NCBI GenBank assembly: GCA_029298735.1
Contig: JANSLP010000011.1
Span: 62,001-126,000, forward strand
DNA: 64,000 nucleotides
Reading direction: 5' to 3'
Source of the DNA: Ophiostoma sp. CBS 140.51
Lineage: Eukaryota > Ascomycota > Sordariomycetes > Ophiostomatales > Ophiostomataceae
A model generated the notes under the pieces. It made no database searches, was not told the origin of the DNA, and worked only from the letters and a program-made list of their open reading frames with translations. Position numbers and translations under genes: made by a program. This document shows positions 11,232 through 21,834 of the stretch, piece by piece. How positions within the stretch are numbered: position 1 is the stretch's first letter; every line of letters starts with the position of its first letter.

Positions 11232-12184
11232 ATCGTCGGCAAGATCGAGTCGAGGGAGGAGGGATGGTGGCCGCTGAAGAGGCTCAGAAAGGAAGATGTC
11301 GAGAAAGAGGAGAGGAGGTAAGCTGTGCAGCAAGGTGCAACAGTGGGCGGTCGGAGCGAGAGTAGGTAGTTGAGAGTCGTGGTGTGCGCAGACGAGAGTT
11401 GGCGATAATGAAGGTTGTTGTTGTGGTTGGAAAGAAGGAAGGTTTAGGGAATTTGGATTGGAAAGAGAGAACTGACGCCAGCCAAAAGGAAAGCGGCGGC
11501 GCGAGGCTTCGATAAAAATTGGGGGTACAGTGGTGGCGGCCAGCTCTGGGGTTCGGTGGGCCCACTTTTCTGCCTTCCACCAACAGCTCGAACATGGGGG
11601 CTGAAATCAACAAGGCTAACAAATCAGAGCCCGTTGAAGGCAGAAAAAATTCAGGCATCACACAAAAGTACACACACAAGTTATGATTGTCAAAGACGTT
11701 ATTGAAAAACTGCAGATAGCTATGAAATACAGGAACAAAGCTCACAGAGTGGCTCATGATAGGCGACAACCAGAAGAAAGTGGCGGCCACGACAAACTCG
11801 AATCCAAAAGACAGAAAGACAACAAGAGTCAAGGAAACGAAGGAACAGAAGGACATTGCCCTTCGATCTATAATATAGTATTCAATCCATCCGATAATCC
11901 AAAATTGTCAACGACAAAATGGCCGAAATAGACAATAGACAGGTCTGGTTGGACTGATATAGGAAGGTTGTACAGAAGTAGATTTCGCCTCAAATGCCTG
12001 CCAATAAAAGAAAGATGCAGAAATGCAGAGCAAGAAAACACGCAAAGACAATATTGATAAACCAGGAGACGCAGTGAAGGAAAACGGCAAGTGATGATGT
12101 CGCAAAAATCAAAGTGAAAAGAGAGATAAGAAACGGAAGGGAATGTAGCTGCGGTGGGTTGTGGGTATTGAACAAGCACCGAGC
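11232..12184. other. intergenic upstream of RPB11, downstream of Avt3/4 gene
   Basis: This holds the RPB11 promoter and leader (minus strand, CT-rich when read on that strand between 11300 and 11600) and the 3' flank of the amino-acid transporter. A minus-strand frame of 190 codons at 11284-11856 has no family features and looks like chance openness in pyrimidine-rich sequence. Confidence 0.55.
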
Positions 12185-14662
12185 TTAGCTTCTATCGCAG
12201 TAGCCGGGGGTGCTGGGCTCGGTCGACGAGTTAGCCCAGCTCAGAATGGTCAGGCTGGTCGTGTAGGCCATGGCGATGAAGCCAAAGATGCAGAGAGCAA
12301 TGTCGCTAATCTTCCAGAGGCGGCTGCGGGCGACACCCTTGAAGTGCAGCAGAGGAGGGTAGATATAGACCAGCGGGATGCAGGCAAAGTTGCCAACAAG
12401 GGCCACAAACTTATCGAGGTTGTCGGCACCGCCCCAGGCAATGCCCGCGCAGGCCGCCACGACAAAGAAGCGGAAGACGTTCTTCTGCCACTTGATGTAC
12501 GGGTTGTACTTGCCGCTGCGGGTGAAGAGACCGTTCTCCGTGATGCGGATGGCCGGGAAGATCTGCAGCGGCGTCGACAGCAGGATGGCCAGCGAGTACA
12601 GGAACTGTACGCTGTTGACCATGCGGCTGCCCTGCGGTAGATTGAGGAGCACCACGGTCTCGGTTTTAGAGCCGTACGCAGCGTACGACACGGCCCCCAT
12701 GGTAATGAACAGCGTCGTGATGATAATCATGACAGCGAACATGACCTTGGGGAACTTCTCGGGGTGGCGCATCGACTCCTGGACGGGGATGATGAGGCCA
12801 ATGCCCTCAAAGGTAAAGATGGCCGTGCCGATGAACAGCGTCCAGCTATCCTTGTTGAACATGATAATGTCGGCCACGCCAAACTTGTTGAGCGTCAGGA
12901 TGTCGTAGTAGAAGAGGTATGCAAGACCAATGACAATAAAGGCATCGGCCACGAGCGCAGTGAAGGCCAGTTTGTTGATGTCGCGCAGCAGCGAGAATGG
13001 CAAGAAGATGACCATTTGCATCAGGATCAGGTATTGTGTCGGGATGAGAGTCTTGCAGTCGGTGACGGCCAGAATAAAGGCTTGCAAGTTTTCCGAGGTA
13101 AAGACGATGTATGCGGCCACGAAGCCGACTTGGCTGATGACAATCGACGTCAGGATCATGAACCGCAGCCACTTGCCGTAGAGGATGCCGCCAATGTCAC
13201 CAAACGAGCCCGCGACCTTGAGACGTGTCGTCACCAGCAGCACGAAGCAGTAGTAGCTCAGCGCCGCCACAAACATCAGAACCAGGTTGCTGAAGAGCAT
13301 ACCGCCGTTGAGGTACGCGCGCGGCAGGAACAGCACACCCGTACCCACGAACGACTTGAGCAGAACAGTAGCTGCACTCATGGGGCTTGCTTTTCCGCTG
13401 CCACCACGGGTCTTGCGTCTTCTTCTCCGGCGCGAAGGTGTCAGTAGGGCACTATCCTCCATCGGCTCGCGCTCGTCGTCGGAGCTGCCACTGCCCTCGC
13501 TGCTGCAGTACTCGCCGTCGTCAAGATCCCGACCAGAGACGTCATCGCCAGACGAGAAGTACTCGCCAGGGTTCAGCACCTCGTCGTCCTCTTCAAGCTC
13601 TTCACCGGCAAAGTGGCCATAGATGGACAAAAACTCTAGGAAGCTGGACGTGAACAGCTGTGGCTGCTGCGGTGGTGGGCCCTGGTGGTGGTGATGGTGG
13701 TGGTGGTGGTGGTTGTCAACGCCGGTCTCGCCGTCGTCAAGTGTACCATAGCCATCTTCGGCCGTGCGGCGGAGGTAGTTTCGGCGGAAACCACCAGGCA
13801 CCTTGATAGTGTTGATGTCGAGCGTTTCGCTCTCGGGTTCGGGTCGCGGCATCGTAAAACTCTTGCTGCGGTGTACCTTGTTTGTCGCCTCTTCCGTCCA
13901 CTTGTAGATTGGTCTTGTGATGTCACCACCCTGCAGGCGCAGACTGGAAAACTCGTCGTCGTCGATACCTGAAGCGCCAAAAGCGTTCACGGAGTCGGTG
14001 TCGCCGCCACCGTTCGCCGAAGACTCTGCACCGCCGTTTACAGGCTGCTTACCCTTGGCATCAACTGCGTTATCAGAGATGCTGGCGGCGTCCGTCCGCT
14101 GCACCAAATGTCTCCGCACGATCTCTGGGTCTTCGTAGGGGCCGCCCATACTGGCGTTCCGTTGTCTTGAGTCGAAGGAGCCAAAGTTTGTAGGTGTAAG
14201 GCCGGTGCCGCCAACGGACGGTGTGCTGCTAAAGTTGGTCGGGGCGGCAGCAGTCGAGACAGCAGCCTGCGATGCAGGCGAGGCAGGCCGCACAGGAGGG
14301 GTGCCGAACCGCGGAGGAGATGTGCCGATCGAGTTGGATAGGGCCATGGCCAGAGCAGACACGCCCGGGCCGGCAGGATGTGATGCACCCGAGGCACTGC
14401 CGCCAGCGAGAGGCGTCATGTTGCCCGAAGGCGACCATCGTCCCGATCCACGACGGACACCAGGACCGCCGGCCGATGGGGCAGGCGATGTGCCGAGGTT
14501 CTGGACAGGGTTTGCAAGGCGGGCAGTCGTATCAGCTCGTGGCACAGAGGTGCCAAAGGACCGCGCACGAAAGGAGTCAATCGGCGAGGAAGAGAGGAGG
14601 GCTGCATTTGCTGCCCGGGGAGAAGGCTGCGGAGCCGGCGAGCTCCGCCCTTTGTCGCTCAT
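12185..14662 (-). CDS. vacuolar amino-acid transporter, Avt3/Avt4 type
   Basis: One exon, 825 residues. Members export or exchange neutral and basic amino acids across the vacuolar membrane. The first 420 residues are disordered and Ser/Pro-rich, with a run of ten His near 325-335 and the FLSIYGHFAGEEL motif that I associate with fungal Avt3-type N-termini. The transporter core begins near residue 425 (MSAATVLLKSFVGTGVLFLP), followed by about eleven membrane segments of the AAAP family, including FEGIGLIIPVQESMRHPEKF, a family hallmark. The C-terminus ends shortly after the last membrane helix. The His run could bind metal, but that is inference. It is divergently arranged with the cotransporter gene at 16838 across 2.2 kb. 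Confidence 0.88.
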   Translation of the reverse strand: MSDKGRSSPAPQPSPRAANAALLSSSPIDSFRARSFGTSVPRADTTARLANPVQNLGTSPAPSAGGPGVRRGSGRWSPSGNMTPLAGGSASGASHPAGPGVSALAMALSNSIGTSPPRFGTPPVRPASPASQAAVSTAAAPTNFSSTPSVGGTGLTPTNFGSFDSRQRNASMGGPYEDPEIVRRHLVQRTDAASISDNAVDAKGKQPVNGGAESSANGGGDTDSVNAFGASGIDDDEFSSLRLQGGDITRPIYKWTEEATNKVHRSKSFTMPRPEPESETLDINTIKVPGGFRRNYLRRTAEDGYGTLDDGETGVDNHHHHHHHHHQGPPPQQPQLFTSSFLEFLSIYGHFAGEELEEDDEVLNPGEYFSSGDDVSGRDLDDGEYCSSEGSGSSDDEREPMEDSALLTPSRRRRRRKTRGGSGKASPMSAATVLLKSFVGTGVLFLPRAYLNGGMLFSNLVLMFVAALSYYCFVLLVTTRLKVAGSFGDIGGILYGKWLRFMILTSIVISQVGFVAAYIVFTSENLQAFILAVTDCKTLIPTQYLILMQMVIFLPFSLLRDINKLAFTALVADAFIVIGLAYLFYYDILTLNKFGVADIIMFNKDSWTLFIGTAIFTFEGIGLIIPVQESMRHPEKFPKVMFAVMIIITTLFITMGAVSYAAYGSKTETVVLLNLPQGSRMVNSVQFLYSLAILLSTPLQIFPAIRITENGLFTRSGKYNPYIKWQKNVFRFFVVAACAGIAWGGADNLDKFVALVGNFACIPLVYIYPPLLHFKGVARSRLWKISDIALCIFGFIAMAYTTSLTILSWANSSTEPSTPGYCDRS
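13683..13715 (-). repeat. His-codon microsatellite in Avt3/4 gene
   Basis: The + strand is an almost pure TGG/TGA trinucleotide run that reads as ten consecutive His codons on the minus strand. Slippage could vary its length between strains. Confidence 0.7.
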
Positions 14663-16837
14663 AGTCGAGGCAGGAGGTGGTTAACGGAGGGGAAAAGAAT
14701 GCGTAGAAAGGTCGAGATCGTGTCGTTTGAGGCTATTGTTGCATATCGCTGCGATCGAGTCGAAGACAAGAGGCGTCGATGGAGGTCGAGAGGCACAGTC
14801 GAAGGCGTTTTGTTCTTATCGCGAGGGTCAGAGCTGTGCTACAAGATGGGCTGTCAGCGGCCAATGGCAGAGCTGGCAGCTGATATGGCGGCTGAGCTGT
14901 CAGCAAAGTCGAAAGTCCACAGTCGTGCGTCGGGAGAGCGACAAAAAGAAAGTGGAAAAGGAAGAAGACAAAAAGAGAGAGAGTAGAGATGGAAAAGAGG
15001 AAAAGAGAAAAACAGAGAAAAGACAAAAGACAAAAGACAAAAATGCCGAAAAGCGACGGACAAAAGAGAACGCAGACGATAGCGACTGACAAAGATTGGA
15101 GCCGTGTGCCGAATGAGACAAGAGGAGTTGATGTGCGCTATTTGAAGGCGCAATATTAATTGGACAGAGGAGAGGAAGCAGACGTTGGAGAGAGGAGCAG
15201 AAGAGGTCGTCGATTTGCCTTGAAGTGCGACGGGAAAAGAAGCAGGCGACTGGCCGAAAGCGCTGGTGGTTGGGCCAGTCCACACAGTGCTTGCAGTGCC
15301 TCAGTGCCTTCCGTCCTTGTGGGCTCGTGATAGCAGCCTCCTTCCTTATCTCGTACTAGCACGGGTGGCACCTGCCCGCAATAGCCCTGGCCTGTCAAGC
15401 TGTCAGCAGGTGACTCTGCCAGGCGGCAGGCGCGACCACGACGAATATAGACTACTTTCAGGCCTGGCCCATGTTGGTCGGTCGTGCCTGCCCGCGCTTG
15501 CCCGTGGGCCCCACAGCCTAGCGGATCGCTGCCATGCTGAGTAACCACGACAAACAGTGACTAGGAGGCTGGGGGAAGAGGGAAGGAGCCCTGGAGCGCC
15601 CCGCTGGGAAGCCTAACACGGGGCCCAGATGCTAAAACACAACGCACCTGCTGACCTTTGTCTGGACACAGACTGAACAAGCTGATTGTATTGTCTGTCA
15701 ATGTTGACTTGCTTTTATGACTATTCACTTTCGTGCTCGGTGTTTTACACACAGTGGTTTGATTAAATTTGAGCGATAAAGAGAGGGGTTTGCTGCAGGA
15801 AATGTTGGGGAAGTTGCGAACGACTCCGACCCTTCGCTCCTTCCATCGAGGACTGCTGTGCTACCGCGGTACTGCGGCCTGCTGCCCCTGAGACACGATG
15901 ACGCAGTTGCCATTCTTGTCAACAAGCGCGCTTCAGAACCATTGCACCTGCCCTTTTGCGACGGGCGTGCCTGCACTCACCCACACTGGACAGGGCAGGT
16001 ATCTACGAAGGACATACTATGTGTATATTTGTAGATAGCAACATGGAAAGAGCCCAAAGGGGTGTTTCTAAAATGAAGTCTGAATAAAAAAAAAGGTCCT
16101 TTTTTATCCATTTCAAACCTGCATCCGTCGTCCTTCATTCACGCTCCACGAGCAACACAACACGTCCGCATTCCATTGGTAAACAACACTTCTGCTGTGA
16201 ACCTGCCAAGCCGCGGTCCAACCAAAGCCAGGGCGAACAGGCTCCACCTCACCAAATCAACGCAGCCATGGCCAGGCTGTCGCGAGACGTCAGGTCAAAA
16301 TGGGCAGAATGGGCAAAACGGCCTCGATTTGAGCTTCATCCTCGAGACTGAATCATTATCTGCTTCTTGGTCGACTGAAAGCTCACGAACAAAACTCACT
16401 ATCTTGCCCGCTCGCATCCGTCACACTTGTGCATTGAAGAAGCTCCGCTGCAAAAACCTTGGAAATCGCAGGGACCACTGCATGCACTGTCGATCCCTGG
16501 TCGGGTTAGGTCTCCAGGTCTCCCTCCATCTGTGCAGCCCCAAGATCTTGCCTCGAGCCTTCGAGCCATCTCCCCGCAGCGGCAGCAGCATCTCAACTTC
16601 TCTTCTCATGAACTGCCGCGGCACTTGCAGGATTGTCTGAAGATTGGCAGTCTCTCTCAATTTTCGTTTGTATGTCTTTTCTATTTTCTCACAAATAAAC
16701 CGTCAACAACATCAACATCGAACCACACCCGATCAAGCCACTTCCCTGTCGCGTCGGCAATCGCGCATGGCGCTTATCGACCCTCCACTTGGCATCCGGT
16801 GAGCTCCCGGCGAGCAACCACACCTATTCTGCCCGTC
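14663..16837. other. divergent intergenic region, Avt3/4 and SLC12-like genes
   Basis: No gene is seen. The region between 14940 and 15080 is purine-rich on the + strand, as expected for the leader of the minus-strand transporter. Between 15270 and 15620 it is GC-richer and contains TGGCACCTGCCCGCAATAG at 15366-15384, a motif found again at 53389. The last 500 bases are the promoter and leader of the cotransporter; the reading frame there is open from 16427 but no residues before 16838 look conserved. Confidence 0.55.
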
Positions 16838-19800
16838 ATGGATCGAGTCAACCACGATCATGGCGCCAAGAAGCATAAGTTAGGCGTCGTGTCCGGTGTC
16901 TACGTGCCCGTCTGCCTCAGCATCTTGAGCATTCTCATGTTCCTGCGATTTGGCAGCATCCTCGGACAGATTGGACTCCTGGGCATGCTTGGTGAGTAAA
17001 CTTTCGACTCCGTCTGCTATTTTTTATAAATATTATTTCTCACTAACCACCTCCCAGGCCTCTTCGTTGTATCATATCTTGTTGATTTTGTGACGACACT
17101 GTCCCTCTCGGCCGTAGCCTCAAACGGTGAGGTCAAGGGCGGCGGCACATATTATCTCATCTCTCGGTCTCTAGGACCCGAGTTCGGCGGCTCTATCGGC
17201 CTGCTCTTCTACCTTTCCCAGGTACTCAACACGGCCCTTAACGTCGTCGGTCTGATTGATTGCATTGACCTCAGTTTTGACTCTCTCGTGCCTCATGGAT
17301 ACTGGTGGGGCTACTTCTCGCAGACCGTCGTCTTGGTCGTCTGTACGTTGCTGTGTCTTGCCGGAAGTGCTCTCTTTGCCAAAGCTAGCAATGGACTTCT
17401 CGTTGTCCTCGCCTTCTCGACCCTGAGTATCCCTCTCTCGGTGCTCGTCCGCAAGCCCTTTGCGGACCCCGTAAGCGGCGTTGAATTTACCGGCGTCAGC
17501 CTGGCCACACTCCGGTCCAACCTTTTACCACACTCTGGCGAGGACTTCTCCTTTCGTGGCCTCGACACATTCCGTGACCTGTTTGGCATTCTGTTCCCGG
17601 CCACATCCGGCATCTTTGCCGGAGCTTCCATGTCAGGCGATCTCCGGAACCCCAGCAAGTCTATCCCAACTGGCACCCTCTGGGCCATGGGGTCGACACT
17701 TGCCCTTTATCTCATTGTGATCATGTCTCTGGCCTCCAGCACCACGCACATGTCTCTCCTCACACAGCCGAACATTATCAAGGAGACCAGCTTATGGGCA
17801 CCCATTATTCTCGCCGGCGAGTGTGCCGTCACCTTCTTCTCTGCCTTGATGGGTCTCATCGGAGCATCCAAGCTGATGCAAGCGCTGGGAAGAGATAAAC
17901 TATTACCCGGCCTATCTGTCTTCGCCTGGGGCACAGAAAAGCACGACGAACCTCTCCTCGCTCTCCTCGCAACGTACGCCATCGCCCAGCTAGCGCTCTT
18001 TGCCAACCTCAACCAGATTGCCACCTTCATCTCCATGGGCTACATGGTGACCTTCTTCGTCATGAATTTGGCCTGCTTCTTGCTCAAGATCGGTTCGGCT
18101 CCCAACTTTCGGCCTGCCTTCAAGTTCTTCAGCTGGCAGACCGCCTTTCTCGGCAGCGTTATGTCGGCCGCGGCCATGTTCTTTATTGACGAGACCTATG
18201 CTACCTCATCCGTGATTTTGCTTGTCATGCTGTTCCTGTTGATCCATTATCTCTGTCCACCAAAGCGCTGGGGTGATGTCTCGCAAAACTTAATCTACCA
18301 CCAGGTTCGCAAATATCTGCTCCGTCTGAAGCCCGAGCACATCAAATTCTGGCGGCCTCAGATCATCCTCTTGACCAACGATCCCCGTCGGCAAACCCGC
18401 CTGATCCAGTTCTGCAACTCTATGAAAAAGGGTGGTCTCTACATTCTAGGCCACGTCATTGTCACCGACGACTTCACAACTGGTGTACTCGAAGCCAAGC
18501 TTCAACAGACTCTTTGGTCGCAGTATATTACCGGGTACTCCCGCATCAAGGCTTTTGTTCAACTGACAATGTCACCATCAATCACTTGGGGTGCACGGAA
18601 TCTCATCCTTGCAAGCGGCCTGGGTGGCATGCGTCCGAACATTGCTGTTCTCGGATTCTACAATATGGACGAGCTTCGTATGGCACACCCTCTTCTTCGG
18701 ATCCCAGAACTACCGCTATCTGCCGCAACATCTATGCGCAATGGGAGAAAGGGAGGGGCCTCTACAGGATTGTCGTCTTCGGGCAACAACCCGACAGTCG
18801 TTCGCCCAAGGCGGCGTCGTGGCGATACAACGTCGAGAATTCTAGAAGGTGTCCTGCCCACCGATGTCATCAAGACCGAGGGTATGATGAAGGCGACAGA
18901 GTATCTTACCATTCTGGAGGATTTAGCTCTCCGACACCGCATCAACGTGGCCGTCGCCAAAGGATTCCACAGCCTAGAGACACCTCGGGCAGACAGTACC
19001 AACACGAAGAAGTACATCGACTTGTGGCCTATTCAGATGTCAGCCGAACTCGAAGCCGACGGCAAGAGCGTCTTGACAACGAACTTTGATACTTGTAAGT
19101 GGCTACCCAACAAGCACATGAGGATCATTGCTAACTCCGTTGTTCTCAGACACATTGATTCTCCAGCTTGGCTACATCCTTCACACTGTTCCGGCTTGGA
19201 AGCGTGTGTACAGCCTCCGCGTCATGGTTTTTGTCGAGTACGAAAACGAAGTCGAGGAAGAACGAGGCCGAGTAGAAGCGCTACTCGAAAAGCTACGTAT
19301 CAGTGCCGAAGTACACGTATTTTGGCTAGCAAGCGGCGATTTGACCACCTACGAAGCCATCGTCCAAGGCGAGGCCGACCCGTCTACTGAAAAGATAGTC
19401 GACGACGTCCTAGGAGACTCACTGTGGTGGGCCGACTTGCAAGAGATCCGGGGCAAAGTCATCCCGCGGCGCAATGGCGGATCTGATGAGGGCCCTTCTA
19501 GCTGGAAGGACGATGTACGCAAGCGACGCCCCAGCATAGCCCACATTCAGGAGCTGCAAAAACATCAGACAGTATCTGCTTTGGCTCGCCTCGGTGTGAG
19601 CATGGGCATCCGAACACAGAACCTGGCCGGCCAACGGCCTACTCATCCACGATATAATCGTGACGACAATGGCGATGACTACAGCAGTGCGATTAGTGAC
19701 AGCAGCTCGACATCCGATGAGGATGATTTCGACACAACTGACTTCAACGATGTCGAAAGTGCTGCGAGTGAGGGTGATATTGATGATGTCGACGATGAAG

Positions 19801-20960
19801 CGGATGCCATCCGTCGACCTTTGCTAGCAACGCCTACACGCAGAAAGAGTCATGGAGACGCAATCGTCCAGAGGCCTACCTTTCGCCGAAAGAAGACAGA
19901 CGAGTCAAAACGTGGGAAACAGTCTTTGTCAACATCGACAGGCCCGTCATCGTTTGTACCAGCCTTTATGCCATCTCTCACTACCGCTTCTGGCCGGAGC
20001 TATGGCACCATGTCGACCGCAGCATTGTCCTCAATCAGTGACCAATCCAGTGAAGACAAACCAAAATCGCAACAAGACGCCTCCTTGTTGACAGTACACA
20101 GTACACAATGTAAGTATTTTGCATCCCAGCAGTGCACAATGTTCCTCTGCTAAGCCTTCCTTCTCTCCGCCCCAGCACTGGCTCCTTCCTCTTCGATGCG
20201 CTTCTCGAGTAATATTGTCCCAGAGACTCGGATCACAAACCCCGAGGACTCAGGACGTACAATCATGTTTGCCGAGACATCAGCGTCGGATCGACCAGAA
20301 CGCCCGCCTTTTTCGCGGACAAACTCAAGGCAGAGCCGTGTCAGCCTGGCGGACTCCATGACCAAGAAGCGCCCCAAGACAACACCGCGGCCTTCCGTCT
20401 CGTTTGCCGAGCCAGAGAGAGACCCGTCTGCACAACAAGAACAGAGACCACACCGACCCCTCCTTTCGCGTCATTCATCGACGCCCGTTGTGCAGCGAGC
20501 ACCCTTTACCGAGGACGACCTAGGAGATGAGAACGGGGAGAACGGCGGTGGCGAGGTTCGCATCGGCATCGCAGGACTGCTGGCCGACTACAAGGCACGG
20601 CGGCGTGTCAATAGCAGTGGAAGCGGGGAAATTGGCGACGGCGACGACAGTAACGACGACAGCAACGGAAGCGGCTCGAGTTACTCTACACAGGATCTCG
20701 CGCTGTCCTTCAACGACCTGCCAAGTCGCGCACAGCATCTCATTCTAAACGAACTGATGCGGCAACACAGCGGCGAAAGCGGTGACCTTACAGGTGGTGC
20801 AGCGGTTTTGTTCACGACGCTGCCAATTCCAGACGAAGGCACACATCGTGATGAGACCGCCAGTGTGCAGTATCTGTCGGACGTTGAACTGCTCTGCCAA
20901 GGACTGCCTCCAGTGCTCATGATTCTGAGCAACAACATGACCGTCACGGTTAGCCTGTAA
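16838..20960 (+). CDS. VHC1: cation-chloride cotransporter, SLC12/Vhc1 type
   Basis: Four exons, 16838-16991, 17058-19094, 19150-20109 and 20176-20960, give 1311 residues. The yeast homologue Vhc1 sits in the vacuolar membrane and moves K+ with Cl-. The first exon gives KLGVVSGVYVPVCLSILSILM (membrane helix 1), and the first intron falls just after GLLGMLG. SNGEVKGGGTYYLISRSLG is the SLC12 signature, with about twelve membrane segments to near residue 460. A long cytoplasmic C-terminus follows: the intron at 19095-19149 restores FDTYTLILQLGYILHTVPAW, and the last intron (20110-20175) falls in a disordered insert. The end, PSRAQHLILNELMRQHSG through LSNNMTVTVSL, matches fungal members. All introns have GT/AG borders and the first three splice joins are dictated by frame. 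Confidence 0.92.
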
Positions 20961-21834
20961 TTCTACGAATTGCTGAATGCGACCAAAAAACGTGGGAAAA
21001 TGTGTTTTTGTTTTCTCCGAGAGCCGCAATGGGTTGGCCTCGCTGGTGCTTCGTGTTCACCGACAAAGGGGCCAGTGCTGTTCTTGAAAGAAATACCGAC
21101 CGCAGCAACCACAACACGACAAAGAAACATCTGGGCCTCACCACAAAATCTATTTCGAGGTCTCCCTTTGTACCGACCTTCGTCGTCATACAGAGCACAG
21201 AAACGACTCCCAGAACAACAAAAACCCCAGCAATGCCGTCGTCCAAAATCCCGTCAAAAAAATAGAAGGCCCTCGTCTTGTTCAATCGTGAACAAACTCA
21301 TTTTTGTAGTTCATGTCTTTCTCTTCCTTTCCAATGAACTATTTTATAACTACTTTACCTTTGATCCATGCCTCGCCTCGCCCGCTCCCCCATCCCCCTT
21401 TTATTTATAGAGTGACTCCCTTTCTTCTATTTGGTTTCCGCTTTCTAACCCTTGCAAATGAAAAATCCACTCAAACATCAAAGTGCACCAATTGCAGCAA
21501 GACCAAACGATACCAGCAAAGCCAAAGAACACGGCCACAGTCGCAACCACAGCCATAACAGCAGCATCGGACATATCTTCTCGGGCCTCGCACATCGACT
21601 TCGAAGCGACACTCCAAACCGTGACCAGCAACAAGCAACGGCCGCGAACAGCTTCCACATCGTTCATCTCCCCGATCGTCCCCTGGTCCCGATCCAGCCG
21701 TCCGACGCCCCATCTGAAGACGAGTGTCGCCTCCTCTTCCAGGGACTGCACTCCGATAACAGACTCTCCGGTCCAAGAGTGACTTCCCACCAAGAGGTGA
21801 GTCCTTGAAAATTACAGAAAAGAAAACAGTCAAG
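20961..21834. other. intergenic, promoter of unknown disordered protein
   Basis: The segment holds the 3' flank of the cotransporter and the leader of the next gene. A frame from the ATG at 21458 to 21796 (113 codons, His/Ser/Arg-rich) ends at a good donor, GTGAGT. It could be an upstream coding exon joined to 21862 or 21868 in phase, or simply leader with a 5' UTR intron. No CTAAC branch site is visible in that putative intron, so I leave it out of the coding model. Confidence 0.45.

Noticed and set aside
11284..11856. 190-codon minus-strand frame
   Set aside because: It lies upstream of RPB11 in pyrimidine-rich sequence without any conserved segment.
16427..16837. N-terminal extension of the cotransporter
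   Set aside because: The frame is open but the residues look like leader; the ATG at 16838 directly precedes the conserved first helix.
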